Assembly: GCF_004216955.1 (NCBI RefSeq)
Contig: NZ_SGXL01000001.1
Location: 186,001-250,000, forward strand
Origin: Fictibacillus sp. BK138
GTDB taxonomy: Bacteria > Bacillota > Bacilli > Bacillales > Fictibacillaceae
DNA: 64,000 bases
Direction of reading: 5' to 3'
In this document: positions 28,234 to 38,446 of the stretch, one piece after another
Numbering within the stretch: the stretch's first letter is position 1
Layout: every line of letters begins with the position of its first letter
The notes under the pieces: generated by a model
The model's database searches: none
The model's input: the letters and a program-made list of their open reading frames with translations, nothing else
Told to the model about the DNA's origin: nothing
Translations under genes and position numbers: made by a program

Positions 28234-29325
28234 ATGAAAGTACCTGTTAAAGATCAATACCTGATCAATCCATCATTAGTCTTTTTCATTGTTCATAGCA
28301 TGCAAATTGGGGTTGGGGTACTTGGATTCCAGCGTTACGTGGCGATTTATACGGAACAAGATTCCTGGATTACCGTTTTGATAGCAGGTGCAACCATTCA
28401 CATTGTGATTTGGATCATGTACAAAATGCTGAATAAAGAGCAAGGCGATATCATTTCCATTCATGAAAATGTTTTCGGAAAGTGGATAGGTGGTTTGTTA
28501 TCTTTCCTTTTTATGCTGTATTTAATTGCGCTAGGAATTACGATCCTTCGTACTTTTATAGAGGTCTTGCAAGTGTGGATGTTTCCCCTAATGAAAACGT
28601 GGACGTTCTCGCTCGTATATTTAATTGCCATTTATTACATCATCGCAGGAGGTTTCCGTACAGTAGTGGGTGCTTGTTTCCTCGGAGTTGTAATTCCTTT
28701 TTATCTGATATTTACTTTTTTGGCACCGCTTGAATTTGCAAATTTCAGGAATCTGCTTCCCGTATTCGATCATTCCATAAAAGAAACCCTTTCTTCTTTT
28801 AAAACAATGACCTTGAGTTATTTAGGTTTCGAACTTCTTTTAGTGTACTATCCTTTTATTAAAAAACCTGAAACCTCGCAAAAATGGGCACATTACGGCA
28901 ATCTTTTTACAGTCATCCTATATCTGTATTTAATGTTAATCACCCTTGTATACTTTACACCTGAACACTTAAAAAGAACGATATGGGCAACTTTAACAAT
29001 GTGGAAAATCATCAAGTTTCCCTTTGTTGAGCGGTTTGAATATATCGGCATCGCCTCATGGGTCGTCGTTATCTTACCTAACCTTTGTTTAGCATTTTGG
29101 GCAGCAAGCCGGACAGCAAAGCGGCTGTTCAATGTGAAGCAAAAAAAGGTGCTCATCGCTATTTTGACGATTACTTTAATTGCTAACACGCTGCTCAGAG
29201 ACCGGGCATCGATCGACCTGTTAAACAGCCGGGTTTCAAAAATAGGCCTTTATTTTATATATGGGTATATCCCATTCCTGTTTGTCTGTTTTTCTTTCAT
29301 AAATAAAGTGAGGAAAAAAACATGA
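28234..29325 (+). CDS. Germinant receptor B subunit (GerAB family)
   Basis: A 363-residue integral membrane protein of the APC-like spore germination family, with ten hydrophobic helices and the GerAB motifs GVLGFQR near the N-terminus and FVERFEYIGIASWVVVILPN late. B subunits bind germinants inside the spore inner membrane. The start at 28234 (MKVPVKDQ) has AAGGAG ten bases upstream; an upstream TTG frame start at 28213 overlaps that site. The stop overlaps the C-subunit start (ATGA). The gene itself looks intact, though its A-subunit neighbour has a nonsense codon. Confidence 0.92.
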   Translation: MKVPVKDQYLINPSLVFFIVHSMQIGVGVLGFQRYVAIYTEQDSWITVLIAGATIHIVIWIMYKMLNKEQGDIISIHENVFGKWIGGLLSFLFMLYLIALGITILRTFIEVLQVWMFPLMKTWTFSLVYLIAIYYIIAGGFRTVVGACFLGVVIPFYLIFTFLAPLEFANFRNLLPVFDHSIKETLSSFKTMTLSYLGFELLLVYYPFIKKPETSQKWAHYGNLFTVILYLYLMLITLVYFTPEHLKRTIWATLTMWKIIKFPFVERFEYIGIASWVVVILPNLCLAFWAASRTAKRLFNVKQKKVLIAILTITLIANTLLRDRASIDLLNSRVSKIGLYFIYGYIPFLFVCFSFINKVRKKT

Positions 29326-30416
29326 AGAAAAAGATAATCTTAACTTTGCTAGTTTGTATTATTGTCTCGTATTTCGGAAGAATTGAGAAAGAGATCATCG
29401 ATGAGCTGGAAGTGGCTACCGCAGTAGGCTTTGACTCTAAAGGCAAGAACAAGATTGAAGCAACGGCAGTAATGCCTCTGATAAAGCCTGATAAGACGAT
29501 ATCGAACAAGACGGTTTCAACGATAGGCAATCTAAGTAAGGAAGCTTTAAGTAATGTGAACCATAAATCACACAAGCCGGTAGTGAACGGTAAGTTAGAA
29601 GTTGCTCTCTATAGTAAAAAAGTGGCGGAAGCAGGGATCCAAGATTATATTGATACGTTTCATCGGGATCCAAGCGTCGGTTCAAGGCTGTTATTAACGG
29701 TTGTAGATGGTGAAGTGAAAGAAATGCTTCAAGAAACGTTCGAGGAGTTTGACACAGGCAGTTATATTCAAAAACAGCTGAGCCACAATATGGAGCGTGG
29801 TTTGATACCTACTTCAAACCTGCATCTTTTTTTATCTTCTTATTATACAAAAGGAATGGATCCGGTTTTGCCTCTCATAGAACTGAAGGATGATGACATT
29901 AATATAAAAGGACTTGCTCTGTTTAAAGGAACGAAGATGGTCGACTCCATCCCTTTTCGAAATATGTTCGTATTTAAATCGCTGTTTGAAAATATAAAAA
30001 TGGCGGGGTATAAGCTGAAGACAAAGGAAAAGGGGAAGACCGAATACTTTTCGATCCAAGGTATAAGTACAAGAAAAGAGTTTGATGTCACACATATACA
30101 CAAAGCTCCAGAAGTTACCCTCCATTTAAAGATAAAAGGTTTTATCCGTGAATATACAGGGGAGGGAGTATCCTCAAAAACGGCAGAAAAGGCAGAAAAA
30201 TTGATGGAAAATAAGGTGAAGAAAGAAGCAGAAATGCTCATCAAAAAGTTTCAAAGAAAGAATATAGATCCGTTAGCATTTGGTGAACAAGCAAGAAGCC
30301 GTACGAGGCACTGGGATGAAAAGAGATGGAATCAGCAATACAAAAATATGAAAGTGAATGTAAAAGTTGATGTGATGATTTCGGAGATCGGTGTTGTAGA
30401 TGGCTTGGAGTTGTAA
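29322..30416 (+). CDS. Germinant receptor C subunit (Ger(x)C family), lipobox cysteine missing
   Basis: A 364-residue Ger(x)C protein with the family start EKEIIDELEVATAVGFD and C-terminal domain (GFIREYTG, then a helix-rich MENKVKKEAEMLIKKFQ). GerAC proteins are lipoproteins anchored to the spore inner membrane through a cysteine in a VSGC-like lipobox; here the segment reads IIVSYFGRIEKE, so the expected Gly-Cys is replaced by Tyr-Phe. The only N-terminal Cys (residue 12, LLVC) does not fit the lipobox rule. This second lesion, with the amber codon in the A subunit, supports loss of function of the operon. Confidence 0.88.
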   Translation: MKKKIILTLLVCIIVSYFGRIEKEIIDELEVATAVGFDSKGKNKIEATAVMPLIKPDKTISNKTVSTIGNLSKEALSNVNHKSHKPVVNGKLEVALYSKKVAEAGIQDYIDTFHRDPSVGSRLLLTVVDGEVKEMLQETFEEFDTGSYIQKQLSHNMERGLIPTSNLHLFLSSYYTKGMDPVLPLIELKDDDINIKGLALFKGTKMVDSIPFRNMFVFKSLFENIKMAGYKLKTKEKGKTEYFSIQGISTRKEFDVTHIHKAPEVTLHLKIKGFIREYTGEGVSSKTAEKAEKLMENKVKKEAEMLIKKFQRKNIDPLAFGEQARSRTRHWDEKRWNQQYKNMKVNVKVDVMISEIGVVDGLEL

Positions 30417-30429
30417 AGATAATCGTTTG

Positions 30430-30466
30430 GACCCTGCTGTGTAATTGGCAGGGTCATTATTTCATT
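30430..30466 (+). terminator. Terminator of the ger operon
   Basis: GACCCTGC and GCAGGGTC form a perfect 8-bp stem; the tail ATTATTTCATTT is only moderately U-rich. Confidence 0.6.
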
Positions 30467-30975
30467 TGATTCTTTATCACCATTTGACTTTTTATTTCAG
30501 GAGGAAGGTTGGATTTGATGAAACGAAATACACCGATCAAAAGCAAACTTGCCAAAGGGTATGTAGGAATGGAGTATAGCAAGTTCCAATCTCTATAGGT
30601 CAATACACCATTTATCAAACACAGCCATTCGTAAAAGACAGATATGCCAGTCCAAACTGCTAAGTATTGAACAAGTTTCCAGCCTCTTAGTTGATAGGTG
30701 TCATAAAAATATAAAAAAGTATAGGAGCATATGGGATATACAACAAAGTGATAAAAAACAAGAATAGGTTCATATTTAGATGAGTCCAGGAAATCATACA
30801 GATTAAACGGTCTAGCACCCATGATATAATCCAGAGTCTCTATAAAAATGACGGTATATACCCATATCAAAATAGTCACTACTAGTGGAAACCTTCTTGA
30901 AAATGGAAGGAACAATACAATGCTTATAAAAGTGGTAAGGATAACGAACCATTCGTTCCAACTGAAGTTAAACAT
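30457..30975 (-). CDS. CBO0543-like membrane protein, beta member of pair 2
   Basis: A 172-residue membrane protein paralogous to the 26116-26616 product (shared NLYDFLD and YPICSYTFLYFYD-type motifs). The start is taken at 30975 (MFNFSWNEW), preceded by AAAGGA; an upstream extension would run inside the preceding gene. It overlaps the end of the alpha-2 gene by 8 bp, repeating the tight alpha-beta coupling of pair 1. The C-terminal tail is polar and lysine-rich. Function unknown. Confidence 0.72.
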   Translation of the reverse strand: MFNFSWNEWFVILTTFISIVLFLPFSRRFPLVVTILIWVYTVIFIETLDYIMGARPFNLYDFLDSSKYEPILVFYHFVVYPICSYTFLYFYDTYQLRGWKLVQYLAVWTGISVFYEWLCLINGVLTYRDWNLLYSIPTYPLASLLLIGVFRFIKSNLPPEIKSQMVIKNQMK

Positions 30976-31447
30976 ATTTTTTAATTCCTTTATAGAAGTG
31001 AGATCTAAAAAAAAACATGAATGGTATAGCAATGAAAAGCAGACATGCGTTTAAAGCGAACGACCACCAAAATTGCCAATGAGCATGATTTAGTAATCCT
31101 AACGATTCACTCAAGTATTCAATACCGGTTAACAGACAGGTGAAAAAGAGTAGATAGCCCAATTTTTTATAGGATGAAAAGGTGTGAATGAAAAGACTAA
31201 GAAACCAAACCACAAGGATGGGAATAAGCACAGACCGGTTGATAACTTCAGCCCATTCTAAACTTTGAGAACTTGAAATAGTAATCCATTCTAGATCTAA
31301 ACATAAAAGGGCAGAAAGATTCTGCACGGGAATACCAGCAAAAAAGAAGTAAGCCGTGACCTCAAGAATATGCAATTCTTTCTTGCCAAAAATGAAAAAG
31401 AAGATAAATACCATTAAATTTAAAAGGATAAAAATACTTAAGATCAT
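30968..31447 (-). CDS. Small multi-pass membrane protein, alpha member of pair 2
   Basis: A 159-residue, roughly five-helix protein homologous to the 25638-26114 product (EWITISSSQ, VINRSVLIPIL, WFLSLF, GLLNHAHWQFWWS). It is divergent from the single gamma gene at 31583. Together with its partner it mirrors pair 1 on the other side of the ger operon, so the region reads pair-ger-pair in opposing directions. Function unknown. Confidence 0.7.
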   Translation of the reverse strand: MILSIFILLNLMVFIFFFIFGKKELHILEVTAYFFFAGIPVQNLSALLCLDLEWITISSSQSLEWAEVINRSVLIPILVVWFLSLFIHTFSSYKKLGYLLFFTCLLTGIEYLSESLGLLNHAHWQFWWSFALNACLLFIAIPFMFFFRSHFYKGIKKYV

Positions 31448-31582
31448 AGATGCAAAACCTCTTGAGCGGAAAGTTCTTACTAGTATCAGTAATTTTTTTG
31501 TGAATTATGTTGAAAATAGTAAGGAATCATTTAATAGCAGAACAAAAGGACGAATGGAAAGAAATTGAGGTGACAACAACAA

Positions 31583-32092
31583 ATGAACTTTTTTATTGCA
31601 GGAATCATGTTAATCATTGGGTGGAAATGGGGAGACTGGAGGAATTGGGAGAAGTATTACTCAACGATCCTTTTTATGATCATAGGAAATTTTTTATACA
31701 ATATCCTTACATACAATCATCCCATGTGGCTTTATGAAGAAGCATTGCTTCCAAATCATACAATGATTGAGATGGTTCACTCATTTGTTGTTTTTCCTGT
31801 CACTGTTCTTGTTTTTCTGCCGCGTTTTCCTGAAAATAACCTATTTAAAAAAATGGTATATATTTTACGATGGGTAGCTATTTTTATTTCTGTCGAGTGG
31901 ATCTTAGCAAGATTTGAGCTCTTCTCCTATCATAATGGATGGAGTATCTATTGGTCCGTCTTATTCAATGTAATAATGTTCACTTTGTTAAGGATTCATT
32001 TTAAACGTCCGTTGCTTGCTTGGCTTCTTTCCGTTTTCATCGTTCTATTTTTTATGATTTTCTTTAATGTTCCGATTGAAAAAATGAGATAA
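31583..32092 (+). CDS. CBO0543 family membrane protein
   Basis: A 169-residue membrane protein with five helices that I recognise as a typical CBO0543-family member: WKWGDWRNWEKYY, LTYNHPMWLYE, LLPNHTMIE, FVVFPVTVLVFLPRFP, FSYHNGWSIYWS and RPLLAW are family landmarks. It is the fifth small membrane gene around the ger operon and a distant relative of the paired ones. GAGGTGA lies nine bases before the ATG. The family is of unknown function and is common in spore-formers. Confidence 0.8.
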   Translation: MNFFIAGIMLIIGWKWGDWRNWEKYYSTILFMIIGNFLYNILTYNHPMWLYEEALLPNHTMIEMVHSFVVFPVTVLVFLPRFPENNLFKKMVYILRWVAIFISVEWILARFELFSYHNGWSIYWSVLFNVIMFTLLRIHFKRPLLAWLLSVFIVLFFMIFFNVPIEKMR

Positions 32093-32231
32093 CTCAATAA
32101 ATTTGAAAAAAGCGAGATTACCACTGGCATATCCGTATAGGATTTGTTTATAATGAAGAGTATGATTCTTCTAGAGATTGAGCACAATGTGTTGATATAA
32201 ATGAGTGTGGAGAAGGAAAGGAAGTGCCGAT

Positions 32232-32762
32232 GTGGCTATGTTGAACACGTATACGAAAGAACAAGTCGTTGAAATGTCTATGGTCGAAATCGCATTTGAA
32301 ATTTTGCAGAATGAGAAGCAGCCTGTTCAATTCTACGATTTAGTTAAGCAGATCGCTGAAATTAAAGGGTTGTCTAAAACTGCAGTTGAAAACCGAATTG
32401 CGTATTTTTACACAGATATGAATATCGATGGACGCTTCGTTTCATTAGGCGATAATAAATGGGGATTAAAAACATGGTACCCAGTTGAGAGCTCTGAGGA
32501 AGAACTAGGTGCTACCAACAAACCAACAAAACGTAAAAAAGCATCTGAGGATGACTATGACTTTGAAGAGGACTTCGATGATGAAGATTTCGATGAGTTA
32601 GAAGTAGAAGGTGAGTTCGTTGAAGAAGACGACGATCTTGCAGATGATGACGATGACGATGATGATGACGAAGAATTAGAATTTGACGAAGATGATGAAG
32701 ACTTCGACGATGAAGATGAAGAAGATGAAGACCTCGATGAAGAGGAAGAGGAAGATCTTTAA
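32232..32762 (+). CDS. rpoE: DNA-directed RNA polymerase delta subunit
   Basis: A 176-residue delta subunit: an N-terminal HARE-type winged helix (about residues 5-85, with FYTDMNIDGRFVSLGDNKWGL) followed by a long, almost purely Asp/Glu tail. It raises RNA polymerase specificity and recycling. Delta start choice: a GTG at 32232 (MAMLNTYTKEQ) is seven bases after AAAGGAAG and is preferred; the frame also has GTG 32205 and ATG 32238. A -10 TATAAT is at 32149-32154. The gene precedes pyrG as in B. subtilis. Confidence 0.95.
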   Translation: MAMLNTYTKEQVVEMSMVEIAFEILQNEKQPVQFYDLVKQIAEIKGLSKTAVENRIAYFYTDMNIDGRFVSLGDNKWGLKTWYPVESSEEELGATNKPTKRKKASEDDYDFEEDFDDEDFDELEVEGEFVEEDDDLADDDDDDDDDEELEFDEDDEDFDDEDEEDEDLDEEEEEDL

Positions 32763-32770
32763 GTCTTGAG

Positions 32771-32800
32771 AACCGGTGCCTGAGAGGGTGCTGGTTTTTT
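32771..32800 (+). terminator. Terminator of rpoE
   Basis: AACCGGTGCC pairs with GGGTGCTGGTT (with G-U pairs), followed by a long T-rich run. Confidence 0.75.
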
Positions 32801-32819
32801 CTTTTTTTCTAAAGAGCAG

Positions 32820-32940
32820 AAATGTGGATTGAGAGGTAAAACTCGTGGATTAAAGACCGAAACTTTTGGATTCACGTATAAAATTTTTGGATTCACCGCC
32901 AAAATTCGTGGATATATGGGCAGAAATTCTGGATTAGCTA
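32820..32940 (+). repeat. 21-bp phased repeat array, TGGATT type (6 units)
   Basis: GGAT cores at 32826, 32847, 32868, 32889, 32910 and 32931, exactly 21 bp apart. The unit is the same as at 5303-5407 and 43882-44001. Frames across it contain stop codons, so it does not encode a heptad peptide. Confidence 0.88.
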
Positions 32941-32996
32941 GTCTGGTGCAGCAATTTGTTTCATTTTTTCCTGCGAAATGATTCCTTTAAAGCATC

Positions 32997-33033
32997 TTGA
33001 CATGAGCTGTGGAGTCCGGTAATATTCTTTTTG
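32997..33033 (+). promoter_or_regulatory. pyrG promoter with GGGC initial transcript
   Basis: TTGACA (32997-33002), a 17-bp spacer, TAATAT (33020-33025), seven bases, then GGGCT from 33033. A +1 run of three G followed by C is the key element of CTP-sensing at pyrG in B. subtilis. Confidence 0.85.
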
Positions 33034-33135
33034 GGCTATTCCTGTATCTTTTTATATAAAAGACTAATTATATATGAACTCAAAGCAAAAGTGCCCCCTA
33101 ACCATAGGGGAAGTGTCTTTTGCTTTTTATTTTTT
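33033..33135 (+). promoter_or_regulatory. pyrG leader: CTP-dependent reiterative-transcription attenuator
   Basis: The leader ends in a strong terminator: AAAGCAAAAGTGCCCCCT, loop, AGGGG...CTTTTGCTTT (33082-33126), then a T-run. In B. subtilis, low CTP makes polymerase stutter after GGG, adding extra G residues that pair with the C-rich 5' arm of the terminator and prevent termination. Here CCCCC lies in that arm, so the same switch fits. It ends about 100 bp before the pyrG start. Confidence 0.85.
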
Positions 33136-33235
33136 ACACGGATTGGATGGTGCTTGTACAAAAATACGAGCCACTCCCGATAGTAGAAAAACGGTTTAAA
33201 GCACATACTTATTTTAGAAAATTTAGGGGGATTGA

Positions 33236-34840
<1,605 letters not shown>

Positions 34841-34856
34841 ATAGACAGGCGTTTAG

Positions 34857-34897
34857 CCGGTAGTTTCCCTTTTTGTTGAGGAGGCTGCCGGTTTTTT
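34857..34897 (+). terminator. Terminator of pyrG
   Basis: CCGGTAG pairs with CTGCCGG (one G-U pair), followed by six T. Confidence 0.75.
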
Positions 34898-34978
34898 GTG
34901 CGGTTAGGGGGAAAAAATGTACGGTTACCGCTGATTTTTGTACGGTTAAAACAAAAAATTGTTCGGTGATGTTTTTTT
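34898..34978 (+). repeat. 21-bp phased repeat array, TACGGTTA type (4 units)
   Basis: The core CGGTTA (CGGTGA in unit four) occurs at 34901, 34922, 34943 and 34964, exactly 21 bp apart, starting straight after the pyrG terminator. A fifth CGG at 34981 is off phase. Confidence 0.75.
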
Positions 34979-35004
34979 TACGGCGAGTTTCTGTTTTTTT
35001 ATAT

Positions 35005-35031
35005 ATAAAAAAGCCTGGCACACAGCCAGGC
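35005..35031 (-). terminator. Terminator of ywjG
   Basis: On the minus strand GCCTGGC pairs with GCCAGGC around a 5-nt loop, then a T-run. Confidence 0.85.
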
Positions 35032-35037
35032 TTCATC

Positions 35038-35580
35038 TTATTCATCGTCATATTCTTCTAAAATTTCTTCTGTCGTTAAAAAGAGTGCGTAATAAGCGAA
35101 TAATGCTGTTAATCCGGACGGAAATCCGATACGGGAGCCATCGTCGAGCGGGACTAGACCGCGAACCGCCTTTGTATCGATCACGATATCTGCGGCAGCG
35201 ACTGATCCACCTTCACTCTCAGCTTCTTTTCTGCGACCACCCATCAAAATAACATGGCAATCAGCACTTTGTTTTAATTTTTCACAAAAAGCCACTGCTT
35301 CTTCGTCATCTATAAATCGAGAAGTCACCACAACACTATCAACTGGCAGCAGTCCGTCGATATTCTCATTCGTAAACTCTGCACCGCGCCGGAATTTATT
35401 CTCACCAAAAAGCGCCTCGCTTACGACTGCTCCCATTTCGCCGAATCCCTTAAAATAAACTGTTCCCTCAGACAAAACGGAATGGGCCAGCAGGCGGGAT
35501 GCCTCCTCGACAGATTGCTCTTCTTTATCGGATATCGCTTTTAATAATCCGGAAACTTGAGTTGAAAATATTTTAAGCAT
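35038..35580 (-). CDS. ywjG: DUF2529 family protein (YwjG)
   Basis: A 180-residue protein with a sugar-isomerase-like (SIS) fold: KGFGEMGAVVSEALFG near residue 45, the VVVTSRFIDDEEAV segment and IDTKAVRGLVPLDDGSRIGFPS. DUF2529 proteins sit between pyrG and spo0F in Bacillus; the function is unknown. Start ATG at 35580 with AAAGGAG eight bases upstream. It is divergent from spo0F, sharing a 170-bp control region. Confidence 0.9.
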   Translation of the reverse strand: MLKIFSTQVSGLLKAISDKEEQSVEEASRLLAHSVLSEGTVYFKGFGEMGAVVSEALFGENKFRRGAEFTNENIDGLLPVDSVVVTSRFIDDEEAVAFCEKLKQSADCHVILMGGRRKEAESEGGSVAAADIVIDTKAVRGLVPLDDGSRIGFPSGLTALFAYYALFLTTEEILEEYDDE

Positions 35581-35673
35581 CAAATGTACTCCTTTTGCAC
35601 GAATATCAATTTATCGCAAAATAGTTCTTTCGTTTAGTATACTGAATTTAACATGACATTTCATGGATGGACA

Positions 35674-35700
35674 GCAGGAAATTCTTTGGATATATAGAAA
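35674..35700 (+). promoter_or_regulatory. Candidate sigma-H promoter of spo0F
   Basis: GCAGGAAAT, an 11-bp spacer, then ATAGAAA, close to the sigma-H consensus RNAGGAWWW and RNNGAAT. B. subtilis spo0F is known to use a sigma-H promoter. Confidence 0.6.
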
Positions 35701-35750
35701 TAGATACTGATAAGTTGATTTGCAAATGAACTCAGATGAGGTGAGCAATA

Positions 35751-36125
35751 ATGAGCGGGAAAATTTTAATTGTAGACGATCAATATGGCATTCGAATTCT
35801 TTTAAATGAAATCTTTCAAAAAGAAGGTTACAAGACGTATCAGGCTGCTAATGGTGTACAAGCTCTGTCTATTGTGGAGAAGGACCGCCCTGATCTTGTT
35901 ATTTTAGATATGAAAATTCCAGGAATGGATGGCCTGGAGATTCTTCGCCGTGTGAAGAAGCATGACGAAACGATCCAAGTTATTATCATGACTGCTTACG
36001 GTGAACTGGACATGATTCATGAAGCCATGAAACTGGGAGCCATTACTCATTTTGCAAAACCGTTCGACATCGATGAGATCCGTGCTGCGGTCAGGAAAGA
36101 ACTTCCATTAAATACACCTTCCTAA
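35751..36125 (+). CDS. spo0F: Sporulation phosphorelay response regulator Spo0F
   Basis: A 124-residue single receiver domain. Acidic pocket DD at residues 10-11 (VDDQYGIR), phosphorylated Asp54 in [10 protein letters not shown], Thr in IMTAYGE and Lys in FAKPFD. It takes phosphate from sporulation kinases and passes it to Spo0B, and so to Spo0A. GAGGTGAG precedes the ATG. Two multi-PAS kinases in this window (3476 and 60906) are possible donors. Confidence 0.98.
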   Translation: MSGKILIVDDQYGIRILLNEIFQKEGYKTYQAANGVQALSIVEKDRPDLVILDMKIPGMDGLEILRRVKKHDETIQVIIMTAYGELDMIHEAMKLGAITHFAKPFDIDEIRAAVRKELPLNTPS

Positions 36126-36156
36126 GAAAAATCTTTAAAAGCCTGACGTGTCGCCG

Positions 36157-36171
36157 ATGGTAGCGTTTACA
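36157..36171 (+). promoter_or_regulatory. Possible cre-like site upstream of fbaA
   Basis: ATGGTAGCGTTTACA matches the CcpA consensus except for one base. It lies about 45 bp before an extended -10 (TGCTATACT, 36216-36224). Relevance is uncertain because aldolase is also glycolytic. Confidence 0.3.
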
Positions 36172-36375
36172 CCCCGAAAACGTTGATGTGTTGCGGTTTC
36201 CGGGCGATATTGGTATGCTATACTAGAATGGAAATGAGCATTATGAAATGTTTAGCAAGACGCCATGAAAGGTAAACTATAATGGCTTCTTTTTGCTGTT
36301 TGTACATTTCAGCAATATACAATACAAAAACGTAGTTGGTCTGCTCGTGCCAATATCCAAAGGAGGACATGTAAC

Positions 36376-37239
36376 ATGCCTTTAGTTTCAATGAAGGAAA
36401 TGCTTGAAAAAGCAAAAGCGGAAAATTATGCAGTTGGTCAATTCAACTTGAACAACCTTGAGTTCACTCAAGCTATACTTAAAGCTGCACAAGAAGAGAA
36501 TTCACCAGTAATTCTTGGTGTATCTGAAGGTGCTGCTCGTTATATGGGTGGATTTAAGCTAACTGTTGCTATGGTAAAAGCACTTATGGAAGAGTACAGA
36601 GTAACTGTTCCTGTAGCGATCCACTTAGACCATGGTTCAAGCTTTGAGAAGTGTGCTGAAGCTATTCATGCAGGTTTCACATCTGTCATGATCGATGGCT
36701 CTCATCATCCTTTAGAAGAAAACATTGAGTTAACGAAAAAAGTGGTTGAGCTTGCTCACATCCACGGTGTTTCTGTTGAGGCAGAACTTGGCCGTATCGG
36801 TGGACAAGAAGATGATCTAATCGTTGACGATGCTGAAGCTGCATACGCTGTTCCATCTGAATGTGATCAGCTTGTTCGTGAAACAGGAGTTGACTGTTTT
36901 GCACCTGCACTTGGTTCTGTTCACGGACCTTACAAAGGTGAGCCTAACCTTGGATTCGACCGCATGAAAGAAGTTATGGAACTAACGGGTGTACCTCTAG
37001 TTCTTCACGGTGGTACTGGTATTCCGACAAAAGATATCCAAAAAGCGATCTCTTTAGGAACTGCTAAAATCAACGTAAACACTGAAAACCAAATTGCTTC
37101 ACATAAAGCTGTTAAAGAATATATCGGAGCTAACCCGGACAAGTACGATCCACGTAAATACTTGACTGCAGCTCGCGATGCGATTCAATCAACAGTAGCA
37201 GGAAAAATGCGTGAGTTCGGTTCTTCCAACAAAGCGTAA
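36376..37239 (+). CDS. fbaA: Fructose-bisphosphate aldolase, class II
   Basis: Cleaves fructose 1,6-bisphosphate to glyceraldehyde 3-phosphate and dihydroxyacetone phosphate using zinc. The 287-residue protein shows zinc ligands in [28 protein letters not shown] and LHGGTG, all class II. Strong ribosome site AAAGGAGG. The codon use is highly biased, as for an abundant glycolytic enzyme. It is in the usual place after spo0F and before fsa. Confidence 0.98.
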   Translation: MPLVSMKEMLEKAKAENYAVGQFNLNNLEFTQAILKAAQEENSPVILGVSEGAARYMGGFKLTVAMVKALMEEYRVTVPVAIHLDHGSSFEKCAEAIHAGFTSVMIDGSHHPLEENIELTKKVVELAHIHGVSVEAELGRIGGQEDDLIVDDAEAAYAVPSECDQLVRETGVDCFAPALGSVHGPYKGEPNLGFDRMKEVMELTGVPLVLHGGTGIPTKDIQKAISLGTAKINVNTENQIASHKAVKEYIGANPDKYDPRKYLTAARDAIQSTVAGKMREFGSSNKA

Positions 37240-37276
37240 TTTTCTGGTCAAAAAATACTAATATGAACCTTTCTTT

Positions 37277-37305
37277 GAAACCGCCTATACATCATAGGCG
37301 GTTTC
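37277..37305 (+). terminator. Terminator of fbaA
   Basis: GAAACCGCCTA pairs perfectly with TAGGCGGTTTC; the tail ATTTA is short. Confidence 0.75.
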
Positions 37306-37467
37306 ATTTACACTATAATAGTGTGTAACTTGGGACATGGTAAATCCGTCAATAAAGTGTACTTATTTAAAAAGAAAAATGTAAGCGCACTACTAACGTG
37401 TATGAAGAAGTGTGTGTTATAAAAGAATATAAATGAACGAGAAACCTAAAAAACAGGAGTGATTGTT

Positions 37468-38118
37468 TTGAAATTCTTTATTGATACAGCAAACATTGAC
37501 GATATTAAGGAAGCCTATGACCTGGGCATTTTATCTGGAGTAACAACAAACCCGTCTTTAGTAGCGAAAGAAAAAGGCGTTGATTTCCATGAGCGTTTGA
37601 AGGAGATCACAAGTCTTGTACCGGGTTCTGTTAGTGCTGAGGTGATCGGAACTTCTTATGAAGAAATGGTAGAAGAAGGCAGCGAATTAGCTAAGATCGC
37701 GCCGAACATTACAGTAAAAGTACCAATGACGCTTGATGGACTAAAAGCTGTTAAAACTTTTTCTGATGAAAATATCAAAACGAACGTAACGCTTATTTTT
37801 AATGCAAACCAAGCATTATTAGCTGCACGTGCTGGTGCAACCTATGTATCGCCATTCTTAGGCCGTTTAGATGATATCGGTCAAGATGGATTGGAGCTTA
37901 TCTCACAAGTAGCACAAATTTTTGCGATTCATGAGATCCCGACTGAAATCATTGCAGCATCGATCCGCCATCCTGTTCACGTAACAGAAGCAGCATTGCG
38001 CGGAGCTCATATTGCAACGATTCCACCGAACGTTATCAAAGGCCTTGTAAAGCACCCATTAACAGATCAAGGTATTGAAAAGTTCCTAGCTGATTGGGAT
38101 GCAGCGAACAGAAAGTAA
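37468..38118 (+). CDS. Transaldolase / fructose-6-phosphate aldolase family (TalC/YwjH)
   Basis: A 216-residue small-type transaldolase with [14 protein letters not shown] at the N-terminus, SGVTTNPSL, the Schiff-base lysine motif VKVPMT and SPFLGRLDD. Members are either transaldolases of the pentose phosphate pathway or fructose-6-phosphate aldolases; B. subtilis YwjH, at the same locus, is a transaldolase. Start TTG at 37468 with ACAGGAG eight bases upstream; the earlier GTG overlaps that site. A TGTAAGCG motif about 90 bp upstream looks partly cre-like. Confidence 0.93.
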   Translation: MKFFIDTANIDDIKEAYDLGILSGVTTNPSLVAKEKGVDFHERLKEITSLVPGSVSAEVIGTSYEEMVEEGSELAKIAPNITVKVPMTLDGLKAVKTFSDENIKTNVTLIFNANQALLAARAGATYVSPFLGRLDDIGQDGLELISQVAQIFAIHEIPTEIIAASIRHPVHVTEAALRGAHIATIPPNVIKGLVKHPLTDQGIEKFLADWDAANRK

Positions 38119-38182
38119 TTTGGTTTTCTTTCTTTATAAAAGTTTTTGCTTTCAATGTATTGTGTTCGTTCAACTTTGACAA

Positions 38183-38310
38183 GTTGATTGAAGTGCAAGG
38201 TGCGAGACTCCTGCGGGACGAGTGGGACAGGTGAGACTCCTAACGGCGCAAAGCGGCAGGAGGCTCACCGCCCGCCCCGCGGAAAGCGAGTACCTGGAGC
38301 GGAAATCAAC
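38183..38310 (+). repeat. Dispersed ~130-bp repeat, copy D
   Basis: Starts GTTGATTGAAG, contains GTGCGAGACTCCTGCGGGA and CCCGCCCCGCGGAAAGCGAG, ends GGAGCGGAAATCAAC. It occupies the gap between the fsa-like gene and murA; nothing else is seen in 38119-38446 apart from promoter-like A/T-rich sequence. Confidence 0.92.
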
Positions 38311-38446
38311 CACCTTCAAAAGCAACAAAGCCGAGCACAATTTTAATACATCAAAAGAAAATTTTGGTAAATAATAAAATTAACGAAACTGGTAATATAC
38401 TCACAATTACGACTGTCTTTGTGACTCTTACTGAAAGGAGTTTACC

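Noticed and set aside
37383-37400. Possible cre site upstream of the transaldolase gene (TGTAAGCGCACTA)
   Set aside because: Two mismatches to the consensus.
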